NCBI GenBank assembly: GCA_964540765.1
Contig: CAZINW010000042.1
Span: 1-17,364, forward strand
Direction of reading: 5' to 3'
DNA: 17,364 bases
DNA from: CAZJLN01 sp964540765
GTDB lineage: Bacteria > Chloroflexota > Anaerolineae > Anaerolineales > Anaerolineaceae
Part shown: in pieces, positions 1 through 7,851 of the stretch
Layout of the letters: each line of letters begins with the position of its first letter
Position numbering within the stretch: position 1 is the stretch's first letter
Position numbers and translations under genes: made by a program
The notes under the pieces: generated by a model
The model's database searches: none
Told to the model about the DNA's origin: nothing
What the model saw: only the letters and a program-made list of their open reading frames with translations

Positions 1-248
1 CGTGAAAACCTTGCTAAATCACCTTGCTCCAGGACACTAGAATGATAAACTCAGGCACTACATATTGGACATTACAGGGAAAAAAGATGGCGGGAAAAGG
101 AAACATCCGTTATTGTTATTGCGTTGAAACAAAACGAGACGGAGGAGATCAGTTCACCGGGCAGACACTATTAGGCGCTCTTTTTGCTCTTCATTCATCA
201 AGCCCACAAGATATGGCAATGCTTCTTGATATTCGGACTGAATCCAAC
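1..248. other. Non-coding stretch downstream of mgtA
   Basis: I see no convincing gene here. A 97-codon plus-strand reading frame (24-317) crosses this stretch, but it runs into the mgtA 3' end in antisense, has no SD and resembles no family I know. I also see no GC-rich hairpin plus T-tract, so the mgtA terminator is either weak or lies outside the window. Confidence 0.5.
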
Positions 249-2852
249 CTACGCTTCAGCATTCTTCGCCTTGGAGTAGAAATACTTCTTGGTTATCTCA
301 ACCGCCAGAACATATAATCCCGTTAACCCGAGCATAGTCAATAGAAGCGGTGCAGGTATTGGAACAAATCCAAACACCTTTATGAATGGAAGATACGGTA
401 ACATGAGGGCAATTCCAATGAAAATCAATGTACTCAACAGTAAAAGCTTTCCTGGCCGACTACGGAAGAAAAGATGGCGCGTCCGAACAACCAGGGCAAT
501 GACCAGCTCAGTTATTAAAGACTCGATGAACCAGCCGGTACGGAACGCCTCAGGTGTAGTATGGAACACAAGCAACAATACCCCGAAGGTCAGGAAATCG
601 AAGATCGAACTGATCAGACCGAAGAGCACCATGTAGTTGCGAATAAACTCCGTATTCCAGCGACGTGGTTTCTGCGTGATTTCCTTGTCCACATTATCAC
701 TGGCGATCGTTAGAGCAGGTATGTCAGAGAGGAAATTATTGAGCAAGATTTGCGGAGCGAGTAAGGGTAGAAATGGTAGAAACATCGAAGCCCCAGCCAT
801 GCTGAACATATTGCCGAAGTTCGCACTGATGGTTGTAAGGATGTATTTGAGTGTGTTGGCAAAGGTGGTGCGCCCCTCATCAATGCCCTGCTGCAGGATA
901 GCCAAATCCTTTTTAAGCAGCACAAAGTCAGCGGCATCTTTGGCCACGTCCACTGCTGTGTCCACTGATAGACTCACGTCCGCAGCGTGCAGAGCTGGCG
1001 CGTCGTTGATGCCATCGCCCATATAACCAACCACGTGCCTGGTCTTTTGCAGCGCGAGGATGATACGCTCCTTCTGATTAGGATCCACTTCCGCAAAGAG
1101 AGTGGTACGTTCAGCAAGGTGCCAGAGCGCCTCGTCATGCAAGTCATTCAACTCACTTCCGGTCAGCACACCTTGGATTGTCAGATTTACTGCCTCTGCG
1201 ACGTGGCGGGCTACTTTCTGATTGTCGCCGGTGATGATTTTAAGCTGCACCCCGCGTTTAGCTAGATCGACAATGACTTGTTGCACATCAGGCTTGGGGG
1301 GGTCAAAGAAAAGTAGGAACCCGGCAAATGTGAGGTCTTTTTCATCAGTGCTCGAATAAGCTTCAGGTTGCCCGTCCGCTGCCTTCGTCGCCAGGCCAAG
1401 TACACGGAAACCTTTTTCACTCCATTCGCTATACCGCTTTTCAATCTCTGCCCGTGTTTTGGCATCTAGCTGAAGGATTCCATTCCCAGATTGAAAGCTG
1501 GTACAGACGCTCAGAATTTTATCCAATGCACCCTTGGTGATGAGTGTATGCTCGCTTTGAGCATCGGCAACGATCACACTCAGGCGCTTGCGCACAAAGT
1601 CATATGGGATTTCATCCACTTTTTGCTCAGTGCTGATATCCAACTCAGCCTTTTGTGCAGCGGATTGAATTGCTTCATCAAGTGAATTGTTTAGACCAGT
1701 CTGAAAGTGTGCATTCAGATAAGCATTTCGTAGAACAGACTCGGATGGTTTTCCTTGCGAATCAAGTGCACCATCGAGGCGGACAACACCTTCGGTAAGG
1801 GTACCAGTTTTGTCGGTGCATAACACATCCATACTTCCAAAATTCTCGATGGAGGTCAGGCGGCGCACGATCACGCCACTCTTGGCCATCTGCTTTGCCC
1901 CATGAGCAAGAGTGATATTAATAATGGCAGGCAACAATTCCGGCGTCAGACCTACTGCCAGCGCAAGCGCAAAGAGAATCGAGTCCAGCACAGGTTTTGC
2001 CAGGAAAATATTGATGCCTAGAACAATGACCACCATCACCAGCATGACCTGCGTAAGCAAGTTACCGAAACGCCGAATACCACGTTCGAATTCAGTCTCT
2101 GGTGATCGCAACCTCAACTTTTCCGCTACTTGTCCGAACACAGTATCCTTTCCCGTCTGCACAATCAGCACCTGCGCTGTTCCGCTACTGACACTGGTAC
2201 CCATGAAAACACAATTAGTACGCTCCGCCAGACTGGCATTTGCAGAGGCAGTCACAGGTTTCTTCTCTACCGGAAAGGTTTCACCGGTAAGCACAGCCTG
2301 GTTGACAAAGAAGTCATTTGCTTCCAGCACTATCCCATCAGCGGGGATCAGACTGCCTGCAGCAAGCATCACAATGTCACCTGGTACCACTTGTTCGGAG
2401 GGCAGCATTTGCGGCTGGCCACCACGTAGCAGGCTAGTTTTGAGCTTGACTTGTGAACGTAATTTTTCTACGGCATTACCGGCATTGTATTCCTGTACGA
2501 AGCCAAGAATTGTGCTGCCAAGCACAATAGCAAGAACAATGATTGCATCAACCCATTCTTTAACGATACCGGAAACAATGGCAGCGAAGATGAGAATGAG
2601 AACAAGCGGGCTTTTGAATTGGCTCAGCAATAGGCGTAACGCAGTTGTTTGCTGTTTTGTTTCAATGGTGTTCAATCCATATTGCTTCAGACGTTGCTCG
2701 GCTTCAGTTGTCTGGAGACCACTTCTTGATGCTTTAAGTTCGGAGAGAAGTGACTCTGGTTCAAGATTCCAATAAGCCCCCAGAGTTGGCTGGGTAACTT
2801 GCTGCCTTGATTGAGATAATTTGGCAGTTAATCGATCAGGAAGAACTTTCAT
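249..2852 (-). CDS. mgtA: Magnesium-translocating P-type ATPase (MgtA/MgtB type, P-IIIB)
   Basis: This inner-membrane pump uses ATP to import Mg2+. The 867-aa length is normal for the family. A cation-ATPase N-terminal domain covers about residues 25-95. The actuator motif TGE is at 189-191. Transmembrane segment 4 carries GLTPELLPAI (301-310). The phosphorylated aspartate is D347 in the DKTGT motif, and the hinge motif GDGINDAP is at 612-619. Several hydrophobic segments close the C-terminus, as expected for a ten-helix pump. The start is ATG, with an AGGAGG rather far upstream (about 14 nt). A TATAAT on the minus strand at 2967-2972 could be its -10 box. I could not identify an M-box Mg2+ riboswitch in the roughly 180-nt upstream gap. 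The gene appears to be transcribed alone. The family call is very secure; the exact ion (Mg2+ versus Ni2+/Co2+) follows from family membership. Confidence 0.95.
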   Translation of the reverse strand: MKVLPDRLTAKLSQSRQQVTQPTLGAYWNLEPESLLSELKASRSGLQTTEAEQRLKQYGLNTIETKQQTTALRLLLSQFKSPLVLILIFAAIVSGIVKEWVDAIIVLAIVLGSTILGFVQEYNAGNAVEKLRSQVKLKTSLLRGGQPQMLPSEQVVPGDIVMLAAGSLIPADGIVLEANDFFVNQAVLTGETFPVEKKPVTASANASLAERTNCVFMGTSVSSGTAQVLIVQTGKDTVFGQVAEKLRLRSPETEFERGIRRFGNLLTQVMLVMVVIVLGINIFLAKPVLDSILFALALAVGLTPELLPAIINITLAHGAKQMAKSGVIVRRLTSIENFGSMDVLCTDKTGTLTEGVVRLDGALDSQGKPSESVLRNAYLNAHFQTGLNNSLDEAIQSAAQKAELDISTEQKVDEIPYDFVRKRLSVIVADAQSEHTLITKGALDKILSVCTSFQSGNGILQLDAKTRAEIEKRYSEWSEKGFRVLGLATKAADGQPEAYSSTDEKDLTFAGFLLFFDPPKPDVQQVIVDLAKRGVQLKIITGDNQKVARHVAEAVNLTIQGVLTGSELNDLHDEALWHLAERTTLFAEVDPNQKERIILALQKTRHVVGYMGDGINDAPALHAADVSLSVDTAVDVAKDAADFVLLKKDLAILQQGIDEGRTTFANTLKYILTTISANFGNMFSMAGASMFLPFLPLLAPQILLNNFLSDIPALTIASDNVDKEITQKPRRWNTEFIRNYMVLFGLISSIFDFLTFGVLLLVFHTTPEAFRTGWFIESLITELVIALVVRTRHLFFRSRPGKLLLLSTLIFIGIALMLPYLPFIKVFGFVPIPAPLLLTMLGLTGLYVLAVEITKKYFYSKAKNAEA

Positions 2853-2966
2853 TCGATTGTCTCGCGCCTCCTATCTCTTATTCATTTATTATTGGGTTTT
2901 TCATGTATACAAAACATCTTATCTTCGCATGTTCAAGTGGTCATAAAAATCATAACCTAATAAGTA

Positions 2967-2972
2967 ATTATA
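2967..2972 (-). promoter_or_regulatory. Possible -10 box for mgtA
   Basis: The minus strand reads TATAAT here, about 115 nt before the mgtA ATG. No good -35 hexamer sits 16-18 nt upstream, so this is only a candidate. Confidence 0.3.
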
Positions 2973-3030
2973 CGCGACACCCTCCTTATGATCCCAATTT
3001 TTACCAGATAATCAATGGGAATTCAATGCG

Positions 3031-4101
3031 TCAATTAATGGGCTCTTCCACATTTGGTTTTTTATGATTTGAAATCCGGGATCTCTGCAAATAAGCAGCA
3101 ATTGGAAATCCTGCCAGTGTAGGTATCCAGAATGAGATCAATCGATAAACCTCCACAACTACAACTGCATTCTCCTTTGAGATCCCCAGGCTTATATACA
3201 GAGCTACCATGCTTGTCTCCACTACCCCTACTCCACCGGGGAGAATAAAAGCAATTCTTCCCAGCAGTAAGGGCAGCGCGTATCCTGAAAACAGCATACC
3301 GAAGCTAATGCGATCCCCTGCTGCAATGAATAACAAGTAAAGTGTAAGCATATCAAATGCCACATTCAAGAACGCTCCCAAAACCAAACGATGCCATTCG
3401 CCCCCCCATAGCTCATCCCATGCTAAAAATATATTCTCAATTTCGTGTTGTGTTGAATTACTATCAAAGGGTTTACGACGCAAGCGCGCTATATGTTTGG
3501 CGACCCATATAATTGCAGTAAATGTGCGATTCCGATAGTGACTTGCTAAAACAGAGATGCCAATGACTGATCCCAATAAGATCAGTGTGATGCTAAAACC
3601 AATCAACTGGCTACTAGCCAAATCATGAATTAAAATCAAATGCACCAAGCCAAAAATTGACAGAACTACCAACACCAGGGTGTTAAACAAGGAAGGTAAA
3701 ATACTTGCCAGGGTTGCACTTCCCACACTGTGCTTTTCGTTGCTGGTCCATTGAAAGATGGCAGCAGAACCACCTACTGTACCCCCCGCGACAAGAGAAA
3801 TGCTGGCAGCACCCAAAACGATAAGCGTACATTTAATCAATGAAACGACTTGATGGGTAATTTCGAGCGTCTTTTTCAACAAGTAACCACTACCAAGGTA
3901 ACTCAGCGCTTGTGCCAAAAAAGCCAAACCTACCGCCCAGAGAAGCATATTTGCCAGTACATGCCAGGAATTCTCGATGGCAGTGATCTGTGGCAGGATC
4001 AAATACACAGCTAAAAATAAAACAACCAGAGTCATGATGGTTTGCCAGATTTTTTTATGATTGGTTGTTTCCGGAATATATTTCAAGTTTTTCCTCCACA
4101 T
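3031..4101 (-). CDS. UPF0104 / lysylphosphatidylglycerol synthase-like (flippase-like) membrane protein
   Basis: This is an integral membrane protein of 356 aa with about eight hydrophobic segments. Its C-terminal part contains PGGVGVVETSM, the glycine-rich signature of the UPF0104/flippase-like family (the membrane half of MprF-type proteins). There is no soluble aminoacyl-transferase domain, so it is not a full MprF. The substrate is unknown; relatives are proposed to move lipids or lipid-linked molecules. Start choice is uncertain. The ATG at 4101 has no SD in front of it, while a GGAGG lies inside codons 2-3, six nt before an in-frame TTG (codon 6, position 4086), which may be the true start. 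It is followed by mgtA on the same strand after a gap of about 180 nt, and the two are probably independent units. Confidence 0.8.
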   Translation of the reverse strand: MWRKNLKYIPETTNHKKIWQTIMTLVVLFLAVYLILPQITAIENSWHVLANMLLWAVGLAFLAQALSYLGSGYLLKKTLEITHQVVSLIKCTLIVLGAASISLVAGGTVGGSAAIFQWTSNEKHSVGSATLASILPSLFNTLVLVVLSIFGLVHLILIHDLASSQLIGFSITLILLGSVIGISVLASHYRNRTFTAIIWVAKHIARLRRKPFDSNSTQHEIENIFLAWDELWGGEWHRLVLGAFLNVAFDMLTLYLLFIAAGDRISFGMLFSGYALPLLLGRIAFILPGGVGVVETSMVALYISLGISKENAVVVVEVYRLISFWIPTLAGFPIAAYLQRSRISNHKKPNVEEPIN

Positions 4102-4464
4102 TAATTAATTCATGTGTGTGAAAGATTATCCGACGGCGAAAAATACTTCTTTACAATCCCAAAAGTCACGTTCAACTCCGAAATCGGTAGGAGTGGGAGT
4201 CCTGTCCATCCTACCAGGCACAAATTATCAAGGAAAGCCTGGATGGATTTATTGAACCTACTGAAAACATCATCCACTGCGCAATATAGATAGTGTCATG
4301 CTTATCTTCTCCGAACAAAAAATATCCATGCGTCCAATGTAAATAACCGGAGTCAACTGCTATAAATCAACATTTTGTGTTGCAATGCCTAAAGATTGTG
4401 CGATTGATCAATTTCATATTAGCAGCTAACAGGGTCGATGTCAATCAAAATTTTAATTTTCAGA
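4102..4464. other. Intergenic region between pxpA and the flippase-like gene
   Basis: This 363-nt stretch is AT-rich, and I see no ORF with an SD and no RNA gene in it. It presumably holds the promoter of the flippase-like gene and the 3' end of the pxp transcript. The only structure seen is a 7-bp inverted repeat, GGTAGGA (4186-4192) with TCCTACC (4209-4215), separated by 16 nt. No T-tract follows it on either strand, so I do not call it a terminator. Confidence 0.5.
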
Positions 4465-5220
4465 TCACACAAGCGCAGCCAATTTAAATCCAGCTTGCTT
4501 AAGTCTTTCCGAAACCAGGCGTGCATTTTCGACAGCAGATGGGTTATCCCCATGTAAACAGAGCGTATCCAATCTTTGGCATGCAATTTTTCCATCTTTT
4601 TCTATACAAATGCCCTCGCTCGCCAACCTTACTGCGTTTTCCGCTACTTTTTCAGGATTTTCCAAAATGGCTCCTTCCCAACTGCGGGGCATTAGATTGC
4701 TATCTGGAAGATAAGTTCGGTCTGGAAATCCCTCATTGGCTGTTCTCAATCCAATTTCATTCCCTGCTTCGATTAACTTTGAACCAGCCAGTCCCACAAG
4801 GATTAAAGCGGGGTCAAAACCTGCCACAGCCCTGGCTATCGCAAGTGCACAGGCATGATCCACCGATGCACGGTTGTATAAGGCGCCATGTGGTTTAACA
4901 TGCACCGGTTTTGCGCCGGCAGCCCTGGCAAAGGCTGCCAGCGCCCCAACCTGATATAAAACCATGTTTTCGATTTCTTCCATGGTCAGGTCCATGGAAC
5001 GCCTGCCAAAGCCCTGCAGATCGGGGTACCCGGGATGCGCTCCAATTGCAACTCCCGCCTTTACTGCCAGATGGACCGTACGTGACATCACCTGCGCATC
5101 CCCGGCATGAAAGCCACAGGCGATGTTGGCAGATGTGATCAAGGGCATGAGCGCTTCATCATTTCCCAACTTATATTGTCCAAAGCCTTCGCCAAGATCG
5201 CAATTCAAATCAATCTTCAT
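4465..5220 (-). CDS. pxpA: 5-oxoprolinase subunit A (LamB/YcsF family)
   Basis: With PxpB and PxpC this forms the prokaryotic ATP-dependent 5-oxoprolinase, which opens 5-oxoproline (pyroglutamate) to glutamate. The protein is 251 aa, the usual length, and carries the LamB/YcsF signatures in order: NCDLGEGFG at the N-terminus, ACGFHAGD, GAHPGYPD, KPHGALYN, FPDRTYLPD and LCLHGDNP. An in-frame TTG at 5232 exists, but I choose the ATG at 5220 because the family begins MKIDLNCDLGE and because this ATG overlaps the pxpC stop in an ATGA arrangement, a typical sign of translational coupling. It is the last gene of the pxpB-pxpC-pxpA unit on the minus strand. The cytosolic location and role are established for the family; activity here is inferred. 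Confidence 0.92.
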   Translation of the reverse strand: MKIDLNCDLGEGFGQYKLGNDEALMPLITSANIACGFHAGDAQVMSRTVHLAVKAGVAIGAHPGYPDLQGFGRRSMDLTMEEIENMVLYQVGALAAFARAAGAKPVHVKPHGALYNRASVDHACALAIARAVAGFDPALILVGLAGSKLIEAGNEIGLRTANEGFPDRTYLPDSNLMPRSWEGAILENPEKVAENAVRLASEGICIEKDGKIACQRLDTLCLHGDNPSAVENARLVSERLKQAGFKLAALV

Positions 5221-6170
5221 AACTGCGTCCAATCTTCCTTGTCTTCATTAATGTCCAACTTGATAGCTTTCACCATTTCGACATAATCTCTTTGTGCGTC
5301 CTCAACGGATTGCATTTCAAAATTAAAACGTGTCATCCCAGGCTCTCCCTGCGCAAGCAAAGGTAATCCTGTTCGAGTCACGACAGCAATCTGCGTGTAT
5401 CCGCCTGTGGTCGGATGGTCAGGCATCATCACGATGGGTTGACCGTCAGCAGGCACCTGCACAGCACCCAACACCATCCCCTGGGAGATGATATCTGCGC
5501 CATTCTGATGAGAAACCGGTTCACCCTTCAGCCGCAGACCCATCCTATCCGAATCTGCTGATATGGTATATGCGCAATGCCAAAACGCTGTTGATCCTTC
5601 CGATGTGAACCTCTCCGCATGCGGGCTTGCTGTGGCATGGATGAATTTATTCACGCCATATGCAGGGCGAAGGTCAGTCTCCAGCGTTCTACCGGCAATA
5701 CGAAAACGATCTTCATTCAAGTGTTTGAGCCTGAGAATGTCCCCAATTTTAAGATCCATGCCCAAGCCAGCGCGTGCATATCTGCTTTTTGAACCCAATG
5801 AAGAGGGCAGATCAATCCCCCCTGCCAGGGACAGGTATGCCCAATTTCCGCCTTCAATTTTTTCGATTTTGATCTCAGCACCTTTGTGCATGAAAATGCT
5901 CGTCCATGTTGGCATCTGCCTGCCGTTGACTTTCAAGCAGTACCCTGCTCCGGTCAATGCGATCAGCGCATCGCAATGCAAGCGAAACCCGGCATCTGTC
6001 AACCCAATTTCCAGGCAGGCCTCGTTTTCCGGGTTGCCAACCAGCAGGTTGGCTGCCAGGTGCGCTATCCAATCCATCGGACCTGAAACTGGCACACCAT
6101 AACGTTGGTATCCTGTTCTTCCAACGTCTTGAAGGCTTGTCTGATATGCAGGTTGAATTATCTCAAGCAT
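5217..6170 (-). CDS. pxpC: 5-oxoprolinase subunit C (biotin-dependent carboxyltransferase-like / KipA family)
   Basis: This is the partner subunit of PxpB and PxpA in 5-oxoproline cleavage. The family is related to the KipA/urea amidolyase AHS2 domain. The 317-aa protein starts MLEIIQPAYQTSLQDVGR, a typical family N-terminus, and contains the expected PVSGPMDW, LTGAGY, LSLAGGIDLPSSLGSKSR and GGYTQIAVV segments. The reading frame stays open upstream to 6281, but that extension lies inside the end of the preceding gene in another frame and does not resemble the family, so I choose the ATG at 6170. That leaves 19 nt after the fusion gene's stop. The last bases overlap the pxpA ATG. The order B-C-A in one unit agrees with the known pxp clusters. 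Confidence 0.9.
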   Translation of the reverse strand: MLEIIQPAYQTSLQDVGRTGYQRYGVPVSGPMDWIAHLAANLLVGNPENEACLEIGLTDAGFRLHCDALIALTGAGYCLKVNGRQMPTWTSIFMHKGAEIKIEKIEGGNWAYLSLAGGIDLPSSLGSKSRYARAGLGMDLKIGDILRLKHLNEDRFRIAGRTLETDLRPAYGVNKFIHATASPHAERFTSEGSTAFWHCAYTISADSDRMGLRLKGEPVSHQNGADIISQGMVLGAVQVPADGQPIVMMPDHPTTGGYTQIAVVTRTGLPLLAQGEPGMTRFNFEMQSVEDAQRDYVEMVKAIKLDINEDKEDWTQL

Positions 6171-6189
6171 TCCACCGCTGCTCCAGATC

Positions 6190-7779
6190 TCATTGTGGAA
6201 TAAAACGTATCCGGTTTCCCGGCTCAAACATGAATGGGTCTTCTCTTCCCTGGTCAAACAAGACCAGGGGTGTCCAACCAATTAACTGCCAGCCCCCTGG
6301 AGAATCGATGGAATAGATGCCGGTTTGTGAGCCAGCTATCCCCACCGCCCCAGCAGGTACATTCTTCCGCGGTGTTGCAAGGCGCGGTGTGACCAAGCGC
6401 TTATCCATCCCACTTAGATAAACAAATCCTGGTGTAAAGCCCATCATCGCCACTGTGTATTCTACCCGGCTGTGCCATTGAATGACTTCATCCACAGATA
6501 TTCCATGTTGATCAGCAATGGCAGCCAGATCCATGCCTACAGCGCCCCCATAAAAAACCGGCACCTCAACCAGGTCTGATTGTTTGAAGTGCTCATGTGG
6601 GCAGGATTTAACCTTGACTGTGATCCAGTCAAGGGCTTTTTCCAGGCGCAATTGAAGCGGATCATAAAGAACAAGCAGGCTGGCATAAGCAGGTACAGTC
6701 TCAAGCAGGCCCGCGATGGGATCCTCCTGGAGCCATCTATCCAGTTGCATGACCTTTAAATTGGAGAATGGATCGATTTTTTCATCATAAATGATCAGAA
6801 GGGCTGATTCCCCATACGGTTGAATGATGGGCAGGTCACACCTGCTCTTGGGTTTCAACTTTGCATTTTCTTTAGCCCTAAGATGGTAATTGATTGCATA
6901 AGTCAGATGGGCGCCAAAAATTGTGATCTGACCGGTCAAATAGATCCAGAACAACAAAGCGACAATGGCACCAAGCGATCCATAAATGAGTTGATAATTG
7001 ACAAAACCATTGCTCAAAAACCAGGTAAAACCATTGGTCACCAGTTCCCAGGAAATTGCAGCAAACAGCGCGCCGATAACACTTGCCTTGCGCTTTATTG
7101 CAGTGTGAGGAATCCATTGAAATAACCCCCAGAACAAGAAAATTTCAATGACCACAGGCACCAGAATAGAAATAAAATACCAGAGTGTTGTCTCATACAG
7201 GTTCTTTCCATTAATCGGAATGGTGAATGTTGGGATGAGCTCTATGACAGTCGTCGCAGCAATGGAGAGAATGAAGAGTAGCCCCAAGGTAAAGATGATG
7301 ATAAGTGCAAGCAGCCTGCTACGGAAAAAATTAGGCGTGCGCACTTCTGGAAAAGCCCGATTGACGTTCAGAATAACCTTGTTAAATACGTTTGATGCAG
7401 ACCAAATTAATGTGATCAAAGCCAGAGCACCCACTGTGCCTCTCAACCGCATAACGGTGGCAATATTATCAACGATTACATTTTCTGCCAGAGGAATAGC
7501 GGCTGTGACAGCTTCCAATACTTTGGCTTGCGCCACTTCTCTTTCAAGAAAGTATCCTGCAATCGAAATAAATACAAGCAGCAGTGGGAAGATGGAAAAA
7601 AGTGCATAAAATGAGATGCTGGCGGCTGCCTCAACCCCATGCGCATTGGTGAAATTGGTGAATGCATGTCTGAGAATCCCAAGTATCCCCCCTGTTCGCT
7701 TGTTCACTTCACGGTAAAGATCGCGCGCCTTTTCGTTGGACTTTTGCGCTTTCTCCTTAAATTTTGAATAATCCATCAT
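6190..7779 (-). CDS. Fusion: YihY/BrkB-family membrane protein + 5-oxoprolinase subunit B (KipI family)
   Basis: This single open frame of 529 aa joins two normally separate families. Residues about 30-300 are a YihY/BrkB (UPF0761, once annotated RNase BN) membrane domain with about six hydrophobic segments, including the family-like GVEAAASISFYALFSIFPLL and the late YGSLGAIVALLFWIYLTGQI. After a short polar linker of about 15 residues, residues about 317-529 form a complete PxpB/KipI domain: PYGESALLI near its start, then EVPVFYGG, MMGFTPGFVYLSG, TPRLATPRKNVPAGAVGIAG and SPGGWQLIGWTP. PxpB works with PxpC and PxpA, encoded directly downstream, so that part has a clear context. The YihY part has no established function. 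No stop, SD or ATG is seen at the junction (about 6830-6870). The frame stays open up to a TTG at 7821, but a TATAAT overlaps that codon, so I take the ATG at 7779. A TTG at 7794 with GAGAG upstream is an alternative. Confidence 0.88.
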   Translation of the reverse strand: MMDYSKFKEKAQKSNEKARDLYREVNKRTGGILGILRHAFTNFTNAHGVEAAASISFYALFSIFPLLLVFISIAGYFLEREVAQAKVLEAVTAAIPLAENVIVDNIATVMRLRGTVGALALITLIWSASNVFNKVILNVNRAFPEVRTPNFFRSRLLALIIIFTLGLLFILSIAATTVIELIPTFTIPINGKNLYETTLWYFISILVPVVIEIFLFWGLFQWIPHTAIKRKASVIGALFAAISWELVTNGFTWFLSNGFVNYQLIYGSLGAIVALLFWIYLTGQITIFGAHLTYAINYHLRAKENAKLKPKSRCDLPIIQPYGESALLIIYDEKIDPFSNLKVMQLDRWLQEDPIAGLLETVPAYASLLVLYDPLQLRLEKALDWITVKVKSCPHEHFKQSDLVEVPVFYGGAVGMDLAAIADQHGISVDEVIQWHSRVEYTVAMMGFTPGFVYLSGMDKRLVTPRLATPRKNVPAGAVGIAGSQTGIYSIDSPGGWQLIGWTPLVLFDQGREDPFMFEPGNRIRFIPQ

Positions 7780-7809
7780 CAACTCATTCAGCAATGAGGT
7801 CTCTCTCTT

Positions 7810-7815
7810 ATTATA
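7810..7815 (-). promoter_or_regulatory. Candidate -10 box for the YihY-PxpB / pxpC / pxpA unit
   Basis: The minus strand reads TATAAT just after the GH13 pseudogene stop and 30 nt before the ATG at 7779. The -35 region is poor. If used, it makes the fusion gene independent of the pseudogene transcript and rules out the TTG at 7821 as start. Confidence 0.35.
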
Positions 7816-7851
7816 CGGCAATATCTTCGCTGGTTTCCCATTTTAAAGAAG

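Noticed and set aside
24..317. 97-codon plus-strand ORF at the left edge
   Set aside because: It overlaps the mgtA 3' end, has no SD, and its composition matches no known protein.
1912..2775. 287-codon plus-strand ORF opposite mgtA
   Set aside because: It lies wholly antisense to a clearly coding P-type ATPase, is Ser/Thr/Arg-rich as antisense frames are, and shows no SD or family likeness.
2853..3030. M-box Mg2+ riboswitch before mgtA
   Set aside because: I could not find the conserved M-box core or its long paired elements in this AT-rich gap.
4186..4215. Inverted repeat as a terminator
   Set aside because: No T-tract follows on either strand and the 16-nt loop is large.
5563..6102. 179-codon plus-strand ORF opposite pxpC
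   Set aside because: It is antisense to a well-supported gene with family motifs; it has no SD and no recognisable domain.
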